From contig CM059575.1 of NCBI GenBank assembly GCA_030386875.1, forward strand, positions 15,214,293-15,278,292: DNA of 64,000 bases, in the 5' to 3' direction. This DNA comes from Morinoia aosen (taxonomy: Eukaryota; Arthropoda; Malacostraca; Amphipoda; Talitridae). Numbering within the stretch: position 1 is the first letter of the stretch; each line of letters starts with the position of its first letter. Made by a program: the position numbers and the translations under genes. Positions 1 through 10,104 of this stretch are shown one piece after another. Under the pieces are notes generated by a model. The model was given only the letters and a program-made list of their open reading frames with translations, searched no databases and was not told the origin of the DNA.

Positions 1-1177
1 AATCATCTCAATGAAATTAACGTGCCTTTTCGCATTCGTGTGACAAACACCCATTACTAGCTGCCTATCAAATTAGTGTGTGCAAAAACACCGGCGGCTT
101 AGGCTTAGGCCGATGTGTAAAGCCGCTGGTTCCACTGCCGTACGAAATATTCATGCCTTCGTCTTTTCATTGCGTATTCCCTCCTGTGAGATTCCAAACG
201 CAGTTTTCATTATTCTTTTATCAGAGGGAATATTATTCTTTTTTTCTTCATTCTTGCCAACGATATTTATCAGTAAAATCTATGTAAACTAACCTTAGGA
301 AATTTTTTTCCCTGTATTCTCGTACAGTTATCGAGATGCTCTAGAGAACATTATAACAACCTAAATTCACACGCTACGTATTTTTACTTAATAGAAGTAA
401 TTCTCCTTTTTTTTTTTGCTTCATAAGCCATGCATTGTTAAATCATGTGCCTTCCATGATTGCAAGGAAATTTTCCCCGTTTGCTATTCGAAAATCAAAA
501 TAGTCTACTTAAAATTCCTAAATCTTTTCCCTTGCATTTAAAAGCAATGGCAGTTGTATCAGACTTTCTTGATTAAATCCTTTCTCTCTCCTCTCAAGTT
601 AGCTGAGTCAAAACCTGTAGGAGTTTCTCAGATTTTCTCCGATTTGGAAGACTTATTCATTATTGTGTTGGAATGTCAGTAGAGTCATGCCTTGACGTTC
701 CTCCTGGAACTTTTAATCCAGCCTCGTTGGACCCCTGTGCAGGATTCTACGTCGCCGCCATTCACACACACACCATTACCATATTCTCCCTGGGCTCTCT
801 TTTATGGTTCTCCTACTGGATTGAACTTGGATTGAACCTGGATTCTACTTGGATTAAACTTGATTATGATCTTTGCCCTTAGCCTGATTTATTCTCTAAT
901 TACGGGCCTCAAATTCTCCACTGCCTAAAAGTACGGGCACCATTGAACTAGCTTTGGCATTCGCTGAATTCCGCGTGCCAGAATCTTAAATACTATTCAC
1001 TCCAAGAGTCATCGTCGCCATCAGGCTCGGCGCCTTGGTTAAATTCGCCTGCCCAAAAATTAAACTTGCCTTGCCTACACAAGTGGCTAAGCACCTATTG
1101 GATTACTTGAGAATACTTGCCCACTGTAAATAATAGCCCTAACTAGATACACTTAAAATCTCACCCACCGGCCGGAG

Positions 1178-1185
1178 TGACGTCA
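1178..1185. promoter_or_regulatory. CRE-like site TGACGTCA in 5' LTR
   Basis: Perfect palindrome TGACGTCA, the consensus for CREB/ATF-type bZIP factors. It lies about 95 bp before the LTR polyadenylation signal and recurs in the 3' LTR at 8396-8403. A role in LTR transcription is inferred. Confidence 0.4.
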
Positions 1186-1279
1186 GCGCTCACCGAAGTT
1201 CACCACCGGCATTCCGGACCTCTCTGAGATTTCCAGTCAAGCTCACCGAAGACCGAAGTCCTCCCGGGTTTCCTCTGCC

Positions 1280-1285
1280 AATAAA
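1280..1285 (+). terminator. LTR polyadenylation signal AATAAA
   Basis: Canonical AATAAA in the 3' half of the LTR, duplicated at 8498-8503 in the 3' LTR, where it would end the genomic transcript. The R/U5 boundary would then lie a little downstream; no transcript data were used. Confidence 0.55.
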
Positions 1286-1446
1286 CTACAACCCAAACCG
1301 AGCTGAGTTCCACACCGCTTTCATTATCCCTTTTGCAATTTACCCAGTGCGCTTCGAGAAATAGATCGAGTTTTTGTTTATTCCTTGCCGCTCAAATCAA
1401 ATTTCCACTGAACCACACAACGGCAACACCCACAAAAACCCGACTC

Positions 1447-1459
1447 TGGTGCATCGGCC
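1447..1459 (+). other. Primer binding site, tRNA-Gly(GCC) type
   Basis: TGGTGCATCGGCC begins two bases after the LTR end. It is complementary to CCA plus the acceptor 3' strand of arthropod tRNA-Gly(GCC), whose 5' end reads GCATCGG. The 13-base match then breaks off. Position and the TGG start fit minus-strand priming. Confidence 0.8.
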
Positions 1460-2044
1460 TTCTTAAAAATAAAAAGAACTAAACTCGAAGCGTTGGGAGA
1501 TTGTGAGAGGATAATGTTGGCGTATCACTGTAATGATAAGTTTTTTTCATGTCGTAGTAGTTTGAGAAATTCCCTGTAGGATTGACCATGCTAACGACTT
1601 TTCTCTGAGCAGCTTAAAAATTTTTTTTATCTTTCTTTTATGCTGTTTCCTGTCTTTGTTTGTTTTTGTGCCTCAGTAGGTAGGAAAATATTTTTTTTCT
1701 ACTATTTCCGTGCTGTGCACTGTGCATTTATTCCTAACTCCCGTAAAAATTTTTTTTTCGCTCCCATTTTCTCTCTTTCCGTTTTCTTCAACGTATTGAT
1801 TGATTGAGTAGGTAGGAAAATAATTTTTCTCTCACCTGCTTAACTTTGTGCCTACGCAAATTGCCGCATACCGCATAATAATTTTTTTCTCTTCGTTTCC
1901 AAATTCATATTTCCTATCTTCTGCTTTCACTTAATTTGAATGATTGAGTAGGTAAAGAATTAACGCAACCCCTTTGCTACTTAATCCCAAAAATCTTAGG
2001 CACTGATATCATTAATTGCGCATTCCCCAAAAGAGATTGCTAGC
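1460..2044 (+). other. Untranslated leader of the retrotransposon
   Basis: T-rich leader between the primer site and gag with no convincing ORF. It holds at least three imperfect copies of a motif around GAGTAGGTAGGAAAATA followed by a T run (near 1672, 1803 and 1944). These could reflect slippage or serve in packaging; neither is shown. Confidence 0.6.
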
Positions 2045-3031
2045 ATGCCTGACACAGATAATGAAGAGCGAGCACTTGCAAATCCCATTAGACTCCCGCC
2101 TTTCATCCCAGGGGACGCTCACACCTGGTTCAACCAGGTGGAAGCTGTGTTTAGGTATAATAGGATAAATCAGGACATAGATAAATTTTACGCGCTCGTT
2201 AGCGCCGCACCCACGAAATTACTTAATGATTCCAATGAGTTATTAGAAAACCCTCCTGATCACAATCCTTACGGAATCTTAAAAGGCAAAATCTTGGCAA
2301 GGCTTCAGATGTCCGATGCGGACAAGTTTCGTAGTTTGGTAGATGCCTCTGCTATCCCTCCTGTCTCTAGTTCCTTCTCACCTACTTCGCTAGTCAAAGA
2401 GCTGCGGAAACTCGCTACAGGAGTTGCCGTAGCTGAGGGCTTCCTGAAGGAAGTCTTCATGACGAAGCTTGCACCTAATGTGCGTCCTTTCCTCTCACTG
2501 GCAGGGTCTGAACAAACTCTAGAAAAATTAGCGGAAGCCGCAGAGACGGTGATCCGGAATATGAATCTGCCACAGGAACCACCAGTGGTTTCCCTGAATG
2601 TAGCTGCTACAACTTTTAGCCCGTCAAATACGACGCAGAATTCAGTCAAAATAGATCAGTTGCAGCAGGACATCGCTGAAATAAAGCAAGCTCTCCAAAA
2701 TTTTCAAATAGGTCAGAGTCAAAGTGTGGCGCACATTCAGCAAGGCCCAGGGAGATTCCAAAGCCACCCAAATGCCTACAACTATCCTTATGACTATCCC
2801 TCCAACTATCACTATCCTCCTCCTCCTCCTCAACGCTTTGATAGAGGTAGATCTTATGATAGGTCAAATAATCAAAACCCCCGTTTTCGGTCACGCTCTC
2901 GTGATGCCAGTAGCAACTTGTGCTGGTATCACCAGAAATTTGGTGACCAAGCTCGAAAATGCGCTTCACGCTTTTGCCCAAGATATACCGAACAAATGGC
3001 TTCGGGAAACGCCAACAGCAACGCACAGTAG
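2045..3031 (+). CDS. gag: Gag (capsid/nucleocapsid) of Ty3/gypsy element
   Basis: 328-residue structural protein that would form the cytoplasmic particle packaging the element RNA. The N-terminal half has the PFxPGDAxxWFxxVEAxF-like start of gypsy-type Gag capsids, then a helical region. The C-terminal third is basic and rich in Tyr, Pro, Asn and Arg (about residues 230-290), as expected for RNA binding. A zinc knuckle with C293, H296, C306 and C311 (C-x2-H-x9-C-x4-C) replaces the usual CCHC box. The ATG is the first in an open frame after the leader. The frame ends at TAG inside the stem-loop used for -1 frameshifting, so Pol is made as a Gag-Pol fusion. There are no internal stops. Confidence 0.9.
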   Translation: MPDTDNEERALANPIRLPPFIPGDAHTWFNQVEAVFRYNRINQDIDKFYALVSAAPTKLLNDSNELLENPPDHNPYGILKGKILARLQMSDADKFRSLVDASAIPPVSSSFSPTSLVKELRKLATGVAVAEGFLKEVFMTKLAPNVRPFLSLAGSEQTLEKLAEAAETVIRNMNLPQEPPVVSLNVAATTFSPSNTTQNSVKIDQLQQDIAEIKQALQNFQIGQSQSVAHIQQGPGRFQSHPNAYNYPYDYPSNYHYPPPPPQRFDRGRSYDRSNNQNPRFRSRSRDASSNLCWYHQKFGDQARKCASRFCPRYTEQMASGNANSNAQ

Positions 3032-6000
3032 CGAGTACTGCGTTGCCTCATTCCCAGACTACTCGCCTCCTTACTATTCTCGATCCCGTTACCAAATATC
3101 GATTTCTAATCGACACTGGCTCTAGCGTATCAATTATTCCAGCCACGGCAAAAGTCAAAAACCAGCCAGTAGTGTCTACATTACGCGCCGCAAACGGCAC
3201 GCCAATCTCGTGTTACGGTGAACGAGTTTTAGAGTGCAGTCTGGGATTGAGGCGAACTTTCTTGTTTACCTTCCTCATCGCGGAAGTCCAAGAGCCTATC
3301 ATTGGCGCGGACTTTCTCGAAAAATTTGGGATTGTTGTAGACGTCAAAAATCGTAAAATTAGGGACGAGGAGACACAGATCTCAATTCCCGCTGGTAGCA
3401 TAACTAAAGAAAATGTCTTGCATTCCTTTTCTATTGCTTTCAAGGAGCAGTGCATTTTCGCACAAATCCTCAAAAATTTTCCCGCATTAACAAACCCTAA
3501 CTTAGTCTCTAACAACCTAAAAACGTGCACAAAGCATTTCATAGAGACGACGGGACCGCCTGTCTTCTCCCGTGCTAGGAGATTGCCGCCTGATCGATTG
3601 GCGTTAGCTAAGAAAGATTTCGCGCGCATGCAGGAGTGTGGCATCATCCGCACCTCAAAAAGTCCTTGGGCTAGCCCTCTTTTGCTGGTACCCAAGGCTA
3701 ACGGTGAATTCAGACCGTGCGGGGACTTCCGCAGGTTGAATGCCGTTACTTTACCTGATCGCTATCCTATTCCCTACCTTCACGATTTCAGTGCAAATTT
3801 GGAAGGAGCACAAATTTTCTCTAAGATTGACCTACAGTCCGCCTTTCATCAAATCCCTCTTGATGAGTCCGCTATCCCCAAGACCGCTGTCATCACTCCA
3901 TTTGGTCTCTTTGAATTTCTAAAAATGCCCTATGGTCTCCGGAACGCTCCTCAAACGTTCCAGAGACACATGGCTGAAATCTTCTCTGATCTATCTTTCG
4001 CTTTTGTCTACTTAGACGATATCCTTGTGGCGTCCACAACCCCAGAGTTGCACAAAGACCATCTTAGGGTCGTTTTTCAAAGATTGTCCGACAATGGACT
4101 CCTCGTAAACCCTGAGAAATGTGAGTTCGGAAAGTCATCACTGATTTATCTAGGTCATGAAATCTCTAGCCTAGGTCTAAAACCTTTGCCTTCCAAAGTA
4201 GAAGTGATCAGAAACTTTCCTCTTCCACAGACCCAGAAGGAACTAAGAAGGTTCCTAGGTTCTGTTAACTTCTACCATCGTTTCATACGCAATTGCGCTC
4301 AAACTTTAGCGCCCTTGTCCGACCTCCTCGAAAAGAAGCGCAAAGGAAAATCTATCGAGGTGAAATGGACAGAAGAAGCGCGCAAAGCTTTTGAAACTAT
4401 AAAACACAAATTAGCTTCCGCGACTGAACTATCCTACCCTATTTCTAACGCTGATTTCAGCCTAGTTGTTGACGCATCCAGTACCGCCGTAGGTGCTGTG
4501 TTGCAACAACAAGTAGGTACTAATATCTCTCCTCTTGCTTTCTTTTCCAAGAAGATGTCGCCCACTGAGCGTGCTTATAGCGCGTTCGGTAGGGAACTTC
4601 TTGCTATCTATCTATCTGTGAGACACTTTCGCTACGCTCTAGAGGCAAGGGAGTTTGTGATCTACACTGATCACAAACCTTTGACCTCAGCTATAAAAAT
4701 GCCTTCTGAGCGGCATTCGCCTAGAGAAGCTCGACACCTGTCCTTTATAAGTCAGTTCTCAACTGACATCCGTTACATTAAGGGACTAGACAATACCGTA
4801 GCCGATTGCCTCTCTAGAATTAATTCTGTCCAAACCAGTGGCGAAATCACCTTCGGCAACATTTGTAATGCTCAAAAAGAGGATCCTGAACTTCAGGACC
4901 TTCTCAAATCTTCTAACCCTTCCCTTCCAAAACTAACCTTGGTTGACGGCGTGTATCGTGATGCCGAGCGACCTTCTCGTTTGTATCTTCCTGCGACTCT
5001 CCGCAGAGTAGCTGTCCTCCACTACCATTCCCTCAGTCACCCTGGTATTAACCGTACATTGCGTTTGATTTCTGATCGTTACGTCTGGCCAGCGATGCGT
5101 AAGGAGGTCAAGCAAATTGTGCAAACGTGCCATGCGTGTCAGAGTAGTAAGGTGGTGAAACATAATCGTGCAGCGCTGCAGAGTTGCGCATTCACGGGTA
5201 AAAAGTTTGACTCTGTCCACTTAGACCTAGTGGGTCCCTTGCCTGTATCGCGCGGTTATTCTTATTTGTTGACCATCATCGATAGGTTCACGCGTTGGGT
5301 TGAGGCTGTCCCTCTTCCGGATACACAAACTGAGACTGTAGCTCGCGCCTTCATGTCCAACTGGATAGCCAGATTTGGGGTTCCCGTACAAGTCACACAT
5401 GACCGGGGATCACAATTTACCTCCAAATTTTGGAGTGAGCTCAGTACCGCTTTAGGGTGTGCAAACACATCCACGACAGCTTATCATCCGCAGTCAAATG
5501 GACTTATTGAGAGAGTCCACAGAGACCTCAAGTCTGTCTTGCGCTGCCTTAATTGCAGTCACGATTGGACCGATAGACTTCCAGTAGTATTGCTCAGCAT
5601 TAGGAATCTCTTCTGGCAAGATCAGCAGTGCACAGCGGCGGAGATGTTGTACGGGAAGACACTTCGTCTCCCCGGCGACATTGTTGACCCAAAACCGTTG
5701 CCTGAATTTTCATCCGCTGACCGTTCCGCATATGTAACCTGCCTAAAAGATTGCATGCGTAAGATTGAGTATGTTGCTCCACGAATGCCTCAGACTGAGG
5801 ACAGACTAGATCCTGCCCTGCAAGACTGCACACATGTGTATGTCCGAAATGATGCTATAAAGCCTACGCTCACGCGCCCTTATGATGGCCCATTCAAAGT
5901 ACTTAAACGCAAGCAAAAATATTTCATCCTCGACAGATTCGGCTCGAGCGACCCTGTGAGCATAGACAGATTAAAAGTCGCATACACTTCGGATCATAGT

Positions 6001-6366
6001 GTAACTTATAACTCATCATCTTCTCCGCAGAATTCTCCTTCCACTGAGACTCGATCATATCTACCATCTCAGTTTCCTCAGTTGACTGCATTGTTGCCTA
6101 GTCAGCTTGAGTGTAACCCTTTCTATGTGCCTGTGCATTCAAACCCTATCTCTAAACCTGTCGTAGATTCTAACTCTAGTCCTCTTACTGTCACAGCGAC
6201 AAGTCTGGAGAGACCAGACGAGCCCGCTGCAGTAACTCCTGTTCCTAGGACTCTTGCTGATCTAAACTTGCAGACCCGTTTGGTGAAACTTCCCCGCTCA
6301 GTATCATTTGCCAATTGCCGAACTCGGCAGGGTCGCGTAGTTCGCCCTCCTTCCCGCTACAGATGA
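2947..6366 (+). CDS. pol: Pol: protease-RT-RNase H-integrase
   Basis: Single open frame of about 1,135 residues, counted from the first ATG at 2959; translation probably enters by frameshifting from gag. Domains by that count: aspartic protease with DTG at 52-54; reverse transcriptase about 200-400 with YLDD at 351-354; RNase H about 495-620 with D505, E546 and D571; integrase zinc finger H690, H694, C724, C727; integrase core with D756, D815 and E851; then a GPY/F-like module and a Ser/Pro-rich tail. All catalytic residues I could check are present and there is no stop, so it is plausibly functional. It would copy the RNA to DNA and insert it. No chromodomain and no envelope are seen. Confidence 0.95.
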   Translation, partial: PSSKMRFTLLPKIYRTNGFGKRQQQRTVASTALPHSQTTRLLTILDPVTKYRFLIDTGSSVSIIPATAKVKNQPVVSTLRAANGTPISCYGERVLECSLGLRRTFLFTFLIAEVQEPIIGADFLEKFGIVVDVKNRKIRDEETQISIPAGSITKENVLHSFSIAFKEQCIFAQILKNFPALTNPNLVSNNLKTCTKHFIETTGPPVFSRARRLPPDRLALAKKDFARMQECGIIRTSKSPWASPLLLVPKANGEFRPCGDFRRLNAVTLPDRYPIPYLHDFSANLEGAQIFSKIDLQSAFHQIPLDESAIPKTAVITPFGLFEFLKMPYGLRNAPQTFQRHMAEIFSDLSFAFVYLDDILVASTTPELHKDHLRVVFQRLSDNGLLVNPEKCEFGKSSLIYLGHEISSLGLKPLPSKVEVIRNFPLPQTQKELRRFLGSVNFYHRFIRNCAQTLAPLSDLLEKKRKGKSIEVKWTEEARKAFETIKHKLASATELSYPISNADFSLVVDASSTAVGAVLQQQVGTNISPLAFFSKKMSPTERAYSAFGRELLAIYLSVRHFRYALEAREFVIYTDHKPLTSAIKMPSERHSPREARHLSFISQFSTDIRYIKGLDNTVADCLSRINSVQTSGEITFGNICNAQKEDPELQDLLKSSNPSLPKLTLVDGVYRDAERPSRLYLPATLRRVAVLHYHSLSHPGINRTLRLISDRYVWPAMRKEVKQIVQTCHACQSSKVVKHNRAALQSCAFTGKKFDSVHLDLVGPLPVSRGYSYLLTIIDRFTRWVEAVPLPDTQTETVARAFMSNWIARFGVPVQVTHDRGSQFTSKFWSELSTALGCANTSTTAYHPQSNGLIERVHRDLKSVLRCLNCSHDWTDRLPVVLLSIRNLFWQDQQCTAAEMLYGKTLRLPGDIVDPKPLPEFSSADRSAYVTCLKDCMRKIEYVAPRMPQTEDRLDPALQDCTHVYVRNDAIKPTLTRPYDGPFKVLKRKQKYFILDRFGSSDPVSIDRLKVAYTSDHSVTYNSSSSPQNSPSTETRSYLPSQFPQLTALLPSQLECNPFYVPVHSNPISKPVVDSNSSPLTVTATSLERPDEPAAVTPVPRTLADLNLQTRLVKLPRSVSFANCRTRQGRVVRPPSRYR
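3004..3046 (+). promoter_or_regulatory. Programmed -1 ribosomal frameshift signal
   Basis: The slippery heptamer GGGAAAC (3004-3010) is read by gag as xxG GGA AAC. A -1 slip puts the ribosome exactly into the pol frame from 3010. After a 7-nt spacer comes a stem-loop: 3018-3024 pairs with 3040-3046 (7 bp) and 3027-3030 with 3036-3039 (4 bp), with a 2-nt bulge and a 5-nt loop. The gag stop lies in this stem. The pol frame is closed by TGA at 2944-2946, so the shift must happen in the 85-nt overlap. Heptamer, spacing and stem all fit the known retroviral -1 mechanism. Confidence 0.85.
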
Positions 6367-6394
6367 TTGCAGCGGGTGGACCTTTCGGTCTGCG

Positions 6395-6407
6395 CCTTGG
6401 GGGGTAA
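6395..6407 (+). other. Polypurine tract before 3' LTR
   Basis: A run of six G followed by TAA directly precedes the presumed LTR start TGTAGCA. This is where plus-strand priming is expected. The tract is short and G-only, so its exact edges are uncertain. Confidence 0.6.
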
Positions 6408-8662
6408 TGTAGCATACCGCTACATACCGCTACATAACGTAAAAATTATAAATTTGCCATTCATACTTAAATAAATTAATTAGTAGCATTAAAATTATTA
6501 CCCTAATTTATTATTAATTATTTTCTACTTCTAATTCATAATTATTAACATTTTTGTGTAAATACATGAGAGATCAAAATAATCAATTGACATTTCGAGT
6601 TCTCAAGCAGCCAGTCTGGCAACACACTAGCGCGCCGCCTAGTCCACTTACTCTTGCTTGTGGCGTGGTCGCGCAAACATCTCGTAAGTGCAGTGATATT
6701 TAGGGTAAAATAAGAGTAAAACCGGGTAAGAAAATGTGCCATGTGTTTTCGGCGTGTCGTGTGTGTTAATCTGAAGATCTGCTCAGTGTCGTGAATTACT
6801 CTCGTGTAAATTCATACTAGATATTCAGTTTAACGTACTGGTTGTTCTCTTTACTGCCAAACATATATTGTAGTTTTTGCCAGTATCACATCACGAATCG
6901 TTCATAAACTACTTGGGGACGGACGCGGCAAAACTGCCGACGTTCGTTCCCGATGGCTTCTGGTGTAATGGCGGAACACTCTGCCGTCTTCTGTCATTAC
7001 TACGTGATTTTTATTTTGCATTTTAAGCATGTTTTCTAATAGTATTTTCCCTTATCTTTCTTACAAAATACTTCTAGCAGTTCTTCTTAACTTTGTTTAA
7101 ACGCGATATAATCATTAAAGATGTCTTTTAAATAGTTTTTAACAAATTACGAAATTATTCATGTCTACTTGCTAAAAGTTTTTGAACTTCATTCTTATTT
7201 CTATTTATCTACGATATCAATCATCTCAATGAAATTAACGTGCCTTTTCGCATTCGTGTGACAAACACCCATTACTAGCTGCCTATCAAATTAGTGTGTG
7301 CAAAAACACCGGCGGCTTAGGCTTAGGCCGATGTGTAAAGCCGCTGGTTCCACTGCCGTACGAAATATTCATGCCTTCGTCTTTTCATTGCGTATTCCCT
7401 CCTGTGAGATTCCAAACGCAGTTTTCATTATTCTTTTATCAGAGGGAATATTATTCTTTTTTTCTTCATTCTTGCCAACGATATTTATCAGTAAAATCTA
7501 TGTAAACTAACCTTAGGAAATTTTTTTCCCTGTATTCTCGTACAGTTATCGAGATGCTCTAGAGAACATTATAACAACCTAAATTCACACGCTACGTATT
7601 TTTACTTAATAGAAGTAATTCTCCTTTTTTTTTTTGCTTCATAAGCCATGCATTGTTAAATCATGTGCCTTCCATGATTGCAAGGAAATTTTCCCCGTTT
7701 GCTATTCGAAAATCAAAATAGTCTACTTAAAATTCCTAAATCTTTTCCCTTGCATTTAAAAGCAATGGCAGTTGTATCAGACTTTCTTGATTAAATCCTT
7801 TCTCTCTCCTCTCAAGTTAGCTGAGTCAAAACCTGTAGGAGTTTCTCAGATTTTCTCCGATTTGGAAGACTTATTCATTATTGTGTTGGAATGTCAGTAG
7901 AGTCATGCCTTGACGTTCCTCCTGGAACTTTTAATCCAGCCTCGTTGGACCCCTGTGCAGGATTCTACGTCGCCGCCATTCACACACACACCATTACCAT
8001 ATTCTCCCTGGGCTCTCTTTTATGGTTCTCCTACTGGATTGAACTTGGATTGAACCTGGATTCTACTTGGATTAAACTTGATTATGATCTTTGCCCTTAG
8101 CCTGATTTATTCTCTAATTACGGGCCTCAAATTCTCCACTGCCTAAAAGTACGGGCACCATTGAACTAGCTTTGGCATTCGCTGAATTCCGCGTGCCAGA
8201 ATCTTAAATACTATTCACTCCAAGAGTCATCGTCGCCATCAGGCTCGGCGCCTTGGTTAAATTCGCCTGCCCAAAAATTAAACTTGCCTTGCCTACACAA
8301 GTGGCTAAGCACCTATTGGATTACTTGAGAATACTTGCCCACTGTAAATAATAGCCCTAACTAGATACACTTAAAATCTCACCCACCGGCCGGAGTGACG
8401 TCAGCGCTCACCGAAGTTCACCACCGGCATTCCGGACCTCTCTGAGATTTCCAGTCAAGCTCACCGAAGACCGAAGTCCTCCCGGGTTTCCTCTGCCAAT
8501 AAACTACAACCCAAACCGAGCTGAGTTCCACACCGCTTTCATTATCCCTTTTGCAATTTACCCAGTGCGCTTCGAGAAATAGATCGAGTTTTTGTTTATT
8601 CCTTGCCGCTCAAATCAAATTTCCACTGAACCACACAACGGCAACACCCACAAAAACCCGAC
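6408..8662 (+). repeat. 3' LTR, complete (~2255 bp)
   Basis: Starts at TGTAGCA after the G tract and ends where identity with the 5' LTR stops. The first bases contain a short direct repeat of TACCGCTACA. The start is inferred because the 5' copy is truncated. An inverted relative of the first ~190 bp follows directly after the 3' end and independently supports TGTAGCA as the family's terminus. Confidence 0.88.
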
Positions 8663-8857
8663 AGGGCTTCTCTTTCGAAAAATGTAAATTGTTATTTTAT
8701 CGTCTCATGTATTTACACAAAAACTTCAATGATTACGAATTAGAAGTAGAAAATAATTAATAATAAATTAGAGTAAGATTTTTAATGCTACTAATTAATT
8801 TATTTAAGTACGAATGGCAAATTTCTAATTTATACGCTTATGTAGCGGAATGCTACA
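8663..8857 (-). repeat. Inverted fragment of an older related LTR
   Basis: Read on the minus strand from 8857, it follows the first ~190 bp of the 3' LTR with scattered substitutions and small indels, ending in homology right at the LTR junction. It does not follow the 5' LTR, so it is not part of this element. Best reading: the new element inserted into a pre-existing solo LTR of opposite orientation. Confidence 0.8.
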
Positions 8858-9486
8858 GGCCTATGTTAATTAAAAGTTTAAAGTCGAACATTTTTTGAGG
8901 GATATTTACGACACAGCATTATTTTGTTGTTTACTCATTCATGGTTAGGAACATGTCTCAACCCTTCAAAAAAGACACCAACACCGGTTTTGAGTAATAA
9001 GATATTGCCACATTAGCAGTACGATATGTTTTAGGGTATTCTCTGTGAAATTTTGGGTAAATTCTTGTTTAAAATGTGATAACATTCAATTAAAAGCACC
9101 TGTATTGTGATGTAGAAAATCATTTGCCGAACCATTATTTTTCAAGATGTACTTTATATTACAAGTGTTAGAAATAATGTTAGGAAATATTTTGAGGCAA
9201 AATGCAAGTTATTGCTCTCGAGTATAACTAATAGATTGATCCTGTTCGATGGTGATTTCCAGTGATCTCTAATTAAAAGACGTACGTAGCTTGGTGTTGT
9301 ATTATGTTTTTGTAGAAATCATATGCCTATTAAAAACGCCTTAAGTACCAAAAAGTGTTCTAAATTTTTATGTTTTTTAATGAGTTGTGATTGTTAAATT
9401 TAGTAGAGATTTTGCAACTGATCTAAGGCTCTACTAAGGGTAAATATTTTATGATGAGACATTACTCAGCTAAACTATTATAGGTC
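8858..9486. other. AT-rich stretch without recognised content
   Basis: No ORF of note, RNA gene or clear repeat seen on either strand. Confidence 0.5.
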
Positions 9487-9564
9487 AATATAGAGTTTAG
9501 ATGATGTGGGGAAATTAAGCCTTCCGTTTCAAACAATCAGTATAGGAGCCCATTTAAAAACGTT
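9487..9564. repeat. Dispersed repeat fragment (host of next MITE)
   Basis: The stretch from GGTCAATAT through GATGATGTGGGGAAA to GGAGCCCAT recurs at 11063-11145 and more weakly near 12980. The following MITE interrupts it. Confidence 0.5.
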
Positions 9565-10104
9565 GGTCAATATTGAATATAATGTTGTCAACGAATTTCA
9601 CAATTTCGTAGGTATAGATAGGTGATATAGTCGATTTTAAGACGTTTTACATGAATGACAATGTGCCCGGAAATGCTTATTTTTGGAGATATTTAACTTT
9701 GAAGTTATAGGAACGTCGTTTATAAAATTGAACAAACGGAGAGGTAAATAAGCAGAAATCCGGTTCTGACGTAACTATAGGTAAGGTTAGGTTTGGTAAA
9801 GTTAATTAAGTTAAGTATCCTAACCTAAGTAAGCCTAAAATATCTTAATTTAACTCAACCATACCGAGGCCGATGACTCCCGCCGAAAAACTTGGCGTGG
9901 TCCGCGTCCGCAAAACGCCGGAAGAGCCATATCGAAACTGCCGTTAATGCTATTCTTACCTGGCGTTATTTATCCTATATCTCCTAAACTAAGCATTTCC
10001 GGGCACATTGTCATTCGTGTGAAACGTCTTAAAATCGACTATATTACCTATCTATACCTACGAAATTATGAAATTCGTTGACAACATCATATTCAATATT
10101 GACC
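9565..10104. mobile_element. hAT-like MITE, family 1, copy 1
   Basis: 540-bp element with long terminal inverted repeats starting GGTCAATATTGAATAT, flanked by a perfect 8-bp duplication AAAACGTT (9557-9564 and 10105-10112). The arms of ~140 bp share motifs such as TTCGTAGGTATAGAT. The core holds degenerate TTAGG-like runs. No transposase; 8-bp duplications are typical of hAT elements. Confidence 0.85.

Larger units (their letters stand above)
1..1444 (+). repeat. 5' LTR, left end cut off by window
   Basis: Repeats 7219-8662 with a constant offset of 7218 and no difference in the parts I compared. Identity stops after 1444, two bases before the primer site, which sets the LTR end. Several short ORFs inside it recur in the 3' LTR and show no sign of coding. 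It carries a CRE-type site and a polyadenylation signal. Confidence 0.93.
1..8662 (+). mobile_element. Ty3/gypsy LTR retrotransposon, near-complete
   Basis: An almost full-length LTR retrotransposon; about 810 bp of its 5' LTR lie left of the window. Order: 5' LTR, primer binding site, T-rich leader, gag, pol in the -1 frame (protease, reverse transcriptase, RNase H, integrase), polypurine tract, 3' LTR. There is no envelope ORF. Both ORFs are open and the LTRs agree at every place I compared, so the insertion is recent and may be active. The order RT-RNase H-integrase and the integrase GPY/F module place it in Ty3/gypsy. The Gag zinc knuckle is C-H-C-C rather than C-C-H-C, which recalls the CsRn1/Kabuki group; that clade call is tentative. 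The target duplication cannot be checked because the left flank is missing. Confidence 0.95.

Noticed and set aside
78..882. Short ORFs in the LTR (also at 7296-8100)
   Set aside because: Present identically in both LTRs only because the LTRs are identical; no domain, no gypsy LTR protein expected.
8551..8760. 69-residue ORF across the 3' LTR end
   Set aside because: Runs across the junction of the LTR and an inverted old LTR; a chance fusion frame.
9780..9840. Internal telomere repeat
   Set aside because: GGTTAGGTT runs are short and degenerate and lie in the core of a bounded MITE.
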